Positions 6,319 through 12,187 of a stretch of DNA of 12,187 bases are shown piece by piece. The stretch comes from an uncultured bacterium (lineage in GTDB: Bacteria; Bacillota; Clostridia; Lachnospirales; Lachnospiraceae), in the NCBI GenBank assembly GCA_947088515.1, contig CAMUHA010000091.1:1-12187 (forward strand). The letters run 5' to 3'. Under the pieces are notes generated by a model that worked only from the letters and a program-made list of their open reading frames with translations, was not told the DNA's origin and searched no databases. Within the stretch, counting starts at the first letter, position 1. Every line of letters begins with the position of its first letter. The position numbers and the translations under genes were made by a program.

Positions 6319-7710
6319 TTAGAAATACCCGTATTTACGGTTTAACATATAATCATCTCCGTACTTTCCTTTACTTGTTACTAAAGCTTCAAATCTTTCA
6401 ATACACCAATCCATAGAAAAATATTTATTTCCATCAATAAATCGTATATCCATCTCCATAATATCCATAGCACGTAAATTTTGTTCCTTTTCATCTAAAA
6501 GCAATATCATTGCTGCTAAATACTGTTCATAAGAAAATCCACTGCTGCCTTCTGTGTGATATAGATTTCCTCCTAATACATGATTTACGGACATATGATG
6601 AGTTGTTTTTCTTATTGGTACAGCTCCGCCTGTATATATTGTCCATATATCCCCAACACTTTCCAGAAAAGCACAGGCATATAATATACTTTCAACTACA
6701 GGTGTCTTAAACTCTCCATTAAGGCTCACTGCCAGAAGCTGTTCCGCTGCGGAAGCTGCCTGTGACTTTAAATTTCCATCAGATAGAGCACGTGATACAT
6801 TATCAGTAAAACGCCATTGGAATAATTGTTCTGACACAGCCCTCATATTTTCCAGGTCTGAACTTTTCCCTTTAGCAACATATTCTAATTGACAAGAGAG
6901 AAGTGCATTTTCCCTTGGATTATTAAAATACCCCATCTTATCAAATAAATAGGAAAGAAAATAATCTTCTTCTACTTTATAATCTTCCCTGGTACTGTTG
7001 TTATTTTCTATATGCCTGTGAGAGATGTATTCCTGTAAAGATATCCGGGCAGGACTGACAGACTGAAGATTAATTCCTGCAATATAAAATATATCACTTC
7101 CTGCCAGTCCAAATACCCAGTCCGCTGGGTTAGACAAAGGAACCTCCTCCCATATTCCCTCTTCATTTTGAATCTTTGGAAGTTCCATTCCTGCCAGTTG
7201 TTCCATAATCATCCGCCACTTATTCATCGGATTTTCCGCATTCAGGTCCCGTATTTCGTCCATATGTGGGGATACTTCCCTCTCCTTTCCCTCAATGCCG
7301 GTATCCTCAATATAACAAACTGCCTGACTTCTCATAGACTTTCCCATATCCGCAGTTGCAGTTTCAAAAGAAACAACAGATACATCATCTACTTTAATGC
7401 TCCCCCAGGGCCCGTTTTCGCTCTCTAACACCACAGACGTATTTTCTTCTATGTAGTATCGCAGTCTGTTTTCCATATTTTTTACACAAGGTTGATATCC
7501 TAAATATGAAACATCCACATAGACAAGGTCATACCTCTCAAGTAAAGTAACCTGAAACTCTGACAATACTGCGTTCATACTTGTATCAACAGCACATTCC
7601 AATCTGACTTTTCCCGCATTTCTAACTGCATTGCCAGTAAGTAAAAGAATAAACCCTGTCATAATAGACAATGATAAAGCCAGAAACACTGTTAAATAGC
7701 CTTTTATCAT
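6319..7710 (-). CDS. DUF5702 family Tad-locus membrane protein (TadG-like role)
   Basis: 463 residues with one N-terminal membrane helix (about 5-26) and a large extracytoplasmic domain without a recognised catalytic motif. The N-terminus MIKGYLTVFLALSLSI is characteristic of DUF5702 proteins, which accompany Flp1-type Tad pili in Clostridia. It resembles a prepilin signal, but the +5 position after G4 is F9 rather than glutamate. By position and architecture it probably substitutes for TadG as a minor pilus or anchoring component; no direct function is known. The ATG overlaps the pilin stop as ATGA and has no clear ribosome site of its own, so translation depends on coupling to the pilin gene. 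That would tie its dose to pilin synthesis. Confidence 0.82.
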   Translation of the reverse strand: MIKGYLTVFLALSLSIMTGFILLLTGNAVRNAGKVRLECAVDTSMNAVLSEFQVTLLERYDLVYVDVSYLGYQPCVKNMENRLRYYIEENTSVVLESENGPWGSIKVDDVSVVSFETATADMGKSMRSQAVCYIEDTGIEGKEREVSPHMDEIRDLNAENPMNKWRMIMEQLAGMELPKIQNEEGIWEEVPLSNPADWVFGLAGSDIFYIAGINLQSVSPARISLQEYISHRHIENNNSTREDYKVEEDYFLSYLFDKMGYFNNPRENALLSCQLEYVAKGKSSDLENMRAVSEQLFQWRFTDNVSRALSDGNLKSQAASAAEQLLAVSLNGEFKTPVVESILYACAFLESVGDIWTIYTGGAVPIRKTTHHMSVNHVLGGNLYHTEGSSGFSYEQYLAAMILLLDEKEQNLRAMDIMEMDIRFIDGNKYFSMDWCIERFEALVTSKGKYGDDYMLNRKYGYF

Positions 7711-7886
7711 GCCAGAATAGCAGAACTGTCTGCCGAAATTTTTTGGAATATTATGCCTGCCAGTTCCTGAATCTGTGTTTTGAATATCAGAACCAGTCCT
7801 ATTAACACTACAATAATAAGTATCATTTCTACTGTGCCCATTCCCGCATTGTTACTTTTAAGCTTTTTTAAATTTCTAATAATCAT
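7707..7886 (-). CDS. flp: Flp1-type type IVb pilin (major pilus subunit)
   Basis: A 59-residue gene that is easily missed. The N-terminus (MIIRNLKKLKSNNAG) is a short basic leader; cleavage after G15 gives a mature 44-residue protein starting MGTVE, with the glutamate at +5 that type IVb pilins need. A hydrophobic helix (about 21-35) follows, then a short amphipathic tail ending SSAILA. This matches the clostridial Flp1-like pilins, and it is the only clear major pilin candidate in the window. The ATG has AAGGAG with good spacing, and a perfect hairpin precedes it by about 15 bases. The stop overlaps the next gene as ATGA. Its place after TadC and before the pseudopilins is usual for such loci. 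Confidence 0.9.
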   Translation of the reverse strand: MIIRNLKKLKSNNAGMGTVEMILIIVVLIGLVLIFKTQIQELAGIIFQKISADSSAILA

Positions 7887-7901
7887 ATACTCTCCTTTTC
7901 C

Positions 7902-7920
7902 GCGCTTTTATTAAAAGCGC
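7902..7920 (-). promoter_or_regulatory. Perfect stem-loop just upstream of the pilin gene
   Basis: GCGCTTTT and AAAAGCGC form an 8-bp perfect stem with a three-base loop in the 58-base gap between TadC and the pilin. On the minus strand it is followed by GGAAAAGG rather than a T-run, so it is not a normal terminator. A place directly before the ribosome site of a major pilin suggests a processing or mRNA-stabilising element that allows more pilin than upstream motor protein (inference). A very weak promoter-like pair (TTGTAA at 7934-7939, TTTAAT at 7910-7915, 18-base spacer) overlaps it. Confidence 0.6.
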
Positions 7921-7944
7921 CTTTACTTTTCAGTTACAATTTTA

Positions 7945-9294
7945 TTAAATGCCCCCAAAATCCATATATGCAGGTAATAAAACCAAAAACATAACCACTA
8001 TAAGCATCATCATCATGGGAAGAAGCAATTTAGTTCCAGCCTCTTCTCCTGCCTTTCTCGCTAAATTTCTTCTATCTTCCTGCGCACTGTCCGCTTCTTG
8101 TGCTAACAGCAAGAGAAGCCTGCTGTTTCCCTGCTTTAAATTTACTGCCAGTAAAAAGCTTATCCTTCGGTACCTCATTTCTCCGCACCGTTTTCCCCAG
8201 TCCTGATAGACCTGCTCTTCCGTTACTCCGTTTTCCAACTGATAACATGCAACTTTCATTTCTTCATATAGATAACGCCTCCTTCCTTTCTGATTCTGAT
8301 AATCCATCGTCATTTTAATAAAAGAATTTTTTATGGTAAGACCTGCTGACAAATATAATCGAAGCTTATTTACAAATCCAGGATAATCAATTACCAACTG
8401 TCTGTTCCTTTTTTTACAATCTTTTTCCAAATCATTTTCCATTTCTTTACATACCAAAACACTAATAAATATAGATAAAATTAATAAAAAGATACTGTTG
8501 TCCTGTTTTATTTCTTCCCAAATAACTCCAATTCCATCAAGCTTTCCAGGCAGATAAAATTCTTTTTGGTTTTCTCTTTCTAAATTTGTTTTTGTCAGTA
8601 AATCCTCTAATGACCGGAAAAACAATTCTTCTTTTGCAAGGCTTTCGGGAAGTAAAAATATATCATATTCTAAACTTTTTCTTTCCCCTTCCATTAATAT
8701 TGTTGCTGTAAGTTTTACCTCCTCTCCATTTTCTCCAATTCCAATACGGTTAACACCTCCATTCCTACTGACTCTTTCATTGTTTTCACTGCTCCATGTA
8801 AGTTTAAGCGGATATCCAGGCACTGTGGACGGCAAATGCAAGTCTCCCGTTACATGGTCCAAATCCTTATTCTCTTTTTTTATGATTTCAGGCAGTATTA
8901 CATTAATTTTATTAAGAAGTTCCTCTTTTTCCTTTGCGGTAAGTTTTCTTTCTTCTACCAAAACAGGGATTTCCCTGCTCCACTTATCAGCCTTTGCCCG
9001 CAACCTTATTTCGTAGTCTCCTGCACCCCATTCATTTCTGACTAACTGTGCCCCTTCTGCCATTCTGCCTTCCATCCGGCTGCACAAATGAAGGCAGATA
9101 GCAGACACAAACCCAAGCATCAAAACAGTAAATGCCCACATTAATTTTCGTGCCTGAAATTTCACATATAATTCTTTTGTATCTTCCATAGGATAAAGCT
9201 GTGACAGCTCCTTATACAATTTAGGATTTTTGTTAGTGTTAGCCTTTCTTTTCTGGTATATTTTTAAGGCTAATAGAAAAAACGGATTTTTCAT
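7945..9294 (-). CDS. tadC: TadC-like pilus platform protein with a large extracytoplasmic insertion
   Basis: 449 residues, far longer than usual TadC (about 300). A cytoplasmic N-terminus (1-50) is followed by a membrane helix (51-71), a region of about 195 residues (72-265), a second helix (268-283), a type II secretion F domain (about 297-415, including IDYPGFVNKLRLYLSAGLT) and a final helix (421-441) with PMMMMLIVVMFLVLLPAY. The F domain binds the CpaF motor, so it is cytoplasmic and the insertion lies outside. Residues 149-215 (GDLHLPSTVPGYPLKLTWSS, a VNRIGIGENGEEVKLTATI strand pair, LEYDIFLLP) look like an Ig-like fold of the atrophied bacterial Ig type. A second LPGKLDGIGVIWEE motif (248-261) echoes the first. 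It starts 13 bases after TadB with AAGGAG seven bases upstream. Confidence 0.87.
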   Translation of the reverse strand: MKNPFFLLALKIYQKRKANTNKNPKLYKELSQLYPMEDTKELYVKFQARKLMWAFTVLMLGFVSAICLHLCSRMEGRMAEGAQLVRNEWGAGDYEIRLRAKADKWSREIPVLVEERKLTAKEKEELLNKINVILPEIIKKENKDLDHVTGDLHLPSTVPGYPLKLTWSSENNERVSRNGGVNRIGIGENGEEVKLTATILMEGERKSLEYDIFLLPESLAKEELFFRSLEDLLTKTNLERENQKEFYLPGKLDGIGVIWEEIKQDNSIFLLILSIFISVLVCKEMENDLEKDCKKRNRQLVIDYPGFVNKLRLYLSAGLTIKNSFIKMTMDYQNQKGRRRYLYEEMKVACYQLENGVTEEQVYQDWGKRCGEMRYRRISFLLAVNLKQGNSRLLLLLAQEADSAQEDRRNLARKAGEEAGTKLLLPMMMMLIVVMFLVLLPAYMDFGGI

Positions 9295-9307
9295 TAAAAT
9301 GCTCCTT

Positions 9308-10075
9308 TTATATTTCTATAGAAATCATTCGGATAGACAAGATATAAGCTCCCACATAAACCAACAGACAAACACTCATAACTAAAACACCCTGTAAAGA
9401 ATGATACAAACCCTGAAAATATCCAGGAGAAGTCATACTAATATACAACATAATTGCAAAAGGCATGATATTCATAATTTTTTGCTCCAGCTTCCTTGCA
9501 CTTAGTAAAACAGCAATTTCTTTTTCCGTTTCTATTTTACGTATAATAATATCTGCTGTTTTATCCATAACAGAGGCCATATTTCCGCTGCTATTTTGGG
9601 AAATTTCATATACCTGCGAAAATTCCCTTATTTCTTCAATATTCAGGCTCTCTCCTATCTGCCTCCACAGCTTTGAGAAAGCAATATTATTTTCCCGTCC
9701 CGATTTCAGCATCATAATTATCTGGCAAATAGAGCTGTCCTTTCCATATAAAGCCTCTAAATCATTAAAACTGGATATAAATGAATTTTCTGCTGAAAAC
9801 CCTGCTCGCTGACTGGTTGACACCAAAAGCATTAACTCTTTAAACTGTTCCCTGACAGTCTCTTTTTTCTTATCTAATAAGAGCTTCCTTTCTAGCTGGA
9901 AATATAAAAAACCTATACCTGAAAGAGGTAAAAATGCCCATAGTGACTGATAAAAAAAATAATTTAAAATAAAAACTACAATTATACTTTTTCCGGCAAG
10001 ATATCTTTTTTCAGATGGAGACAAAAATAAAAGCAACTCTTTTTGATTATCCCGACAAATGTAGTTTTTCAACAT
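9308..10075 (-). CDS. tadB: TadB-like pilus platform protein (type II secretion F domain)
   Basis: 255 residues. Two membrane segments near the N-terminus (about 28-42 and 44-60) are followed by a cytoplasmic F domain (about 75-195) containing FKELMLLVSTSQRAGFSAENSF and the later EISQNSSGNMASVMDKTADII helix pair, then two C-terminal membrane segments (about 200-216 and 226-248). Together with TadC it makes the inner-membrane platform that the CpaF ATPase drives to extrude pilin. The ATG lies inside the end of cpaF, overlapping it by 29 bases, with AGGAG nine bases upstream; such an overlap points to coupled translation of motor and platform. The length and topology are normal for TadB. Confidence 0.9.
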   Translation of the reverse strand: MLKNYICRDNQKELLLFLSPSEKRYLAGKSIIVVFILNYFFYQSLWAFLPLSGIGFLYFQLERKLLLDKKKETVREQFKELMLLVSTSQRAGFSAENSFISSFNDLEALYGKDSSICQIIMMLKSGRENNIAFSKLWRQIGESLNIEEIREFSQVYEISQNSSGNMASVMDKTADIIIRKIETEKEIAVLLSARKLEQKIMNIMPFAIMLYISMTSPGYFQGLYHSLQGVLVMSVCLLVYVGAYILSIRMISIEI

Positions 10076-11252
10076 ATTTAAACTCTCCTACTTTTTTTAA
10101 TTCTCCCCTTATTTCTCTGTTTTGGGAAATACACTCCATTTCATATTTATAAATTGTTCTCATTTTCACCTCTCCCTCCAATAAGCAATCCGGTTCGGCT
10201 ATTTCCAATATCCGCCTGCTGCCATCCTTTAATCTTCCCAAATGTACCATCACATCAAATCCTGATATTATCTGCCTGCGTATAGCGCTGAGAGGAATTT
10301 CCATTCCCATCAGAACCATAGTTTCCAAACGGCTCACCACATCCCTTACACTATTTGCATGTACTGTTGTCATGGCGCTATGCCCTACATTTACACTTTG
10401 CAGCATATCAATTGCTTCTTTTCCCCGGACTTCACCTACAATAATTCTGTCAGGACGCATTCTTAAAGATGCTTTTATCAGGTCCCGTATCGTGATTTCT
10501 GTGCAACCCTCTACATTTGCATTCCGCGTTTCCAGCCTGACCAGATTAGGTATATTTCTGATTTGCAGCTCTGCACTGTCTTCAATTGTAATTACACGCT
10601 CTGTTTCTGGTATAAATCCAGATAAAATATTAAGAAAAGTTGTTTTTCCGGAACCAGTGCCCCCACTTACCAAAATATTGCTTCCTGCCCATACCAATTC
10701 TTCAAGTTGTTCCCTGCATTCTCTTGTCAAAGACTTCATAGATAAAAGTTGCTCCATGGTTATTGGGTCTGGCGGAAATCGCCGGATCGTTAGAATTGGT
10801 CCGTTTACAGCCACTGGATTCAGAACCACGTTGACTCTCGCCCCGTCTGAAAGTCTTGCATCGACTATTGGAGAAGCTTCATTTACTACTCGATTACAAC
10901 CTGCAGTAATCTGCCAGATTACATGCTTTAATTTTTCTTCTGAATCAAAACAGATATCTAACTTTTCAAGTTTTCCTTTCTTTTCTATAAAAATTCCCGA
11001 AGTGCCATTTACCATAATTTCTGTTATCTCTGGATTTTCAATTAATTCCTGTAATATTCCCAATTGTCTAATAGAATGAAAGATTTCCCTTCTCAGCTGT
11101 TCTCTGACTGATATCTCCAAATGCCTTTTTTTGCTTTCCTGTTTTATCTGTTCATCAATTAATTCCCGTATTTCATCCTCTGTCATCTGACGGGAGAGGT
11201 CCAGTTTTCCCAGAATAAATTTATGTAAATCTGCAATTTCACCCTTATTCAT
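10047..11252 (-). CDS. cpaF: CpaF/TadA family pilus assembly ATPase
   Basis: 401-residue secretion ATPase of the VirB11/CpaF type that powers Tad pilus assembly from the cytoplasmic side. The N-terminal domain (1-150) includes ELIENPEITEIMVNG (69-83) and the DARLSDGARVNVV block (131-143). The ATPase core has Walker A GGTGSGKTT (197-205, K203), an Asp box TIEDSAEL (222-229), Walker B RIIVGEVRG (269-277, E274) and a His box GHSAMTTVHA (290-299). All catalytic residues are intact. The start has AGGAGG six bases upstream and overlaps the TadZ stop by eight bases (ATGAATAA). The C-terminal end overlaps tadB by 29 bases. No separate retraction ATPase is visible, so this enzyme probably drives both directions if the pilus retracts. 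Confidence 0.96.
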   Translation of the reverse strand: MNKGEIADLHKFILGKLDLSRQMTEDEIRELIDEQIKQESKKRHLEISVREQLRREIFHSIRQLGILQELIENPEITEIMVNGTSGIFIEKKGKLEKLDICFDSEEKLKHVIWQITAGCNRVVNEASPIVDARLSDGARVNVVLNPVAVNGPILTIRRFPPDPITMEQLLSMKSLTRECREQLEELVWAGSNILVSGGTGSGKTTFLNILSGFIPETERVITIEDSAELQIRNIPNLVRLETRNANVEGCTEITIRDLIKASLRMRPDRIIVGEVRGKEAIDMLQSVNVGHSAMTTVHANSVRDVVSRLETMVLMGMEIPLSAIRRQIISGFDVMVHLGRLKDGSRRILEIAEPDCLLEGEVKMRTIYKYEMECISQNREIRGELKKVGEFKYVEKLHLSG

Positions 11253-12187
11253 TTATCCCCTCCTTAAACAAATCCGGAAAAATGTTTGTCTTAATATATA
11301 CCGCCAACTCACCATAAGTCAGTTCATCAAAACAAACAGGAAGTTTTTTAAATATGGGAAGCTTCCATTTAGTTGTTTTTGCTGTAATATCCCCATAATT
11401 CATACTTTCCAGCGCTTTTTCATATTGCTCTATTTTGGCTATAGCAAGCCCATCTTCTCTGGAAATTGTATAGATAAAATCACATCCGCGCAGTACATCC
11501 CATAAGTCCATAATTCCATCTGTCAGGTCAAGTATTAAATATTCATATTCACTTATTTTTTCAATTTCCAAAAACAGGTCAAGCCATTGACCTCCTCTGA
11601 TACCAGATAAATTCTGGTACATCATTGCAGGCGGAACAAAATCCAGTCCATTAACTGTTTCCACCATGCTCTCCAACCGATATGCCAGCTTTTCCCTTGC
11701 ACAGGAAAAGTAATACATAAGGTCAGAGATATCATTTTCCATATTTCTGCCCAGCATACGGGCAAACCCGGAATAAACTTCAAAGTTCAGATAAAGTGTC
11801 TTGAACTGCTTGGCAAGCATCTGTCCCAAGGTCAGGGAAAATGTCGTCTGCAGACATCGTCCCACAGGCGTATATATCCCAATTATTTTCATCTTTTTTG
11901 ACCCTGTTCGCAGTACTACCGGAACACTATCAGATTTATCTGTATAATATTCCATAACTTCATGAAGAATATTTTCACATGACTGGTATTTGTTGATATG
12001 ATGAAGAGCTTTATTTAGATTCTCCCCGCTTTCACTAAGGATAATGATATGCGGAATTTTTATTTCTTCCACTTCCTGTCTGTAAACGGTTTCCGAGATG
12101 AGAAGGCACTCAATATCTTTAATTCTGGTGCAAGAGAAAAACTTATTTCTATCAGTAAATACATAAATTTCAAATGGAAGATTTATT
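11245..12187 (-). CDS. tadZ: CpaE/TadZ-type pilus localisation protein, 5' end outside the window
   Basis: 313 codons are visible and the frame stays open to the right edge, so the true start is upstream. The GTG at 12072 is an internal valine, because the sequence before it (FEIYVFTD, then IECLLISET) is the normal atypical receiver-like N-terminal domain that precedes KIPHIIILSES. A ParA/MinD-like domain begins about 98 residues into the visible part. Its deviant P-loop reads GIYTPVGRCLQTTF, with leucine and glutamine where glycine and lysine are expected; YLILDLTDG resembles Walker B. TadZ proteins place the Tad machine at its cell site through this domain. The changes suggest weak or lost ATP hydrolysis, so it may act as a scaffold. 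The stop overlaps cpaF by eight bases. Confidence 0.83.
   Translation of the reverse strand, partial: INLPFEIYVFTDRNKFFSCTRIKDIECLLISETVYRQEVEEIKIPHIIILSESGENLNKALHHINKYQSCENILHEVMEYYTDKSDSVPVVLRTGSKKMKIIGIYTPVGRCLQTTFSLTLGQMLAKQFKTLYLNFEVYSGFARMLGRNMENDISDLMYYFSCAREKLAYRLESMVETVNGLDFVPPAMMYQNLSGIRGGQWLDLFLEIEKISEYEYLILDLTDGIMDLWDVLRGCDFIYTISREDGLAIAKIEQYEKALESMNYGDITAKTTKWKLPIFKKLPVCFDELTYGELAVYIKTNIFPDLFKEGINE

Noticed and set aside
7910..7939. Promoter before the pilin gene (TTGTAA, 18 bases, TTTAAT)
   Set aside because: The -35 box matches only four of six positions and the -10 lies within the hairpin; the symmetry of the hairpin explains the sequence better.
9465..9812. 115-codon plus-strand frame opposite tadB
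   Set aside because: Low-complexity, Ile/Ser/Phe-rich product antisense to a clear TadB gene; no ribosome site or family match.
10372..11079. 235-codon open frame on the plus strand opposite cpaF
   Set aside because: It is fully antisense to an ATPase with all its motifs intact, has no recognisable domain, and such long shadows are expected opposite conserved genes with biased codons.
12070..12072. GTG as the start of the TadZ-type gene
   Set aside because: No ribosome site precedes it, and the upstream in-frame codons encode conserved receiver-like domain sequence to the window edge.

Overview
The window is AT-rich DNA from a Gram-positive anaerobe of the Clostridia, most likely Lachnospiraceae-like. 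The evidence is the gene content: an Flp1-type Tad pilus locus with DUF5702 and DUF6382-FHA proteins, an oxygen-sensitive two-subunit [4Fe-4S] fumarase, and a flavoprotein-SCP2 fusion. AAGGAG-type ribosome binding sites fit this. Every supported gene is on the minus strand, so the locus reads from right to left. Genes are tightly packed, several overlap by 4-29 bases, and no gap exceeds 100 bases. No RNA gene, insertion sequence, CRISPR array or integrase was seen.

The right three quarters (12187 down to 3305) is a Tad (tight adherence, type IVc) pilus operon, entered part-way through its first visible gene. In transcription order it holds: a CpaE/TadZ-type localisation protein (N-terminus outside the window, P-loop lysine missing), the CpaF/TadA motor ATPase, TadB, TadC carrying a large extracytoplasmic insertion, a 59-residue Flp1 pilin, a DUF5702 protein, a TadE-like protein with two His/Cys modules at its C-terminus, a CpaA/TadV-type prepilin peptidase, a second small TadE-like pseudopilin, and a DUF6382-FHA membrane protein. 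The ATPase and TadB/TadC would form the motor and platform. The A24 peptidase would process the pilin and pseudopilins at G|XXXXE sites. The FHA protein gives a phospho-threonine-reading input. No outer-membrane secretin is seen in this part of the locus, as expected for a single-membrane cell.

The left quarter is a housekeeping cluster: a flavodoxin-like/SCP2 fusion, a HIT-family nucleotide-binding protein, the alpha and beta subunits of class I fumarate hydratase, and the start of a PlsC-type acyltransferase cut by the left edge. A good sigma-A-type promoter (TTTACA, 17 bases, TATACT) lies where the Tad genes end, so this cluster probably has its own transcription start, though no terminator separates it from the Tad genes.

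The features most worth a second look are: the leader of the HIT gene, which contains a possible 23-codon upstream ORF ending in an ATGA overlap and stem-loops that could compete for the HIT Shine-Dalgarno; the duplicated metal-site-like modules on a pseudopilin; the Ig-like insertion in TadC; the degenerate P-loop of the TadZ protein; and a perfect hairpin directly before the pilin gene.
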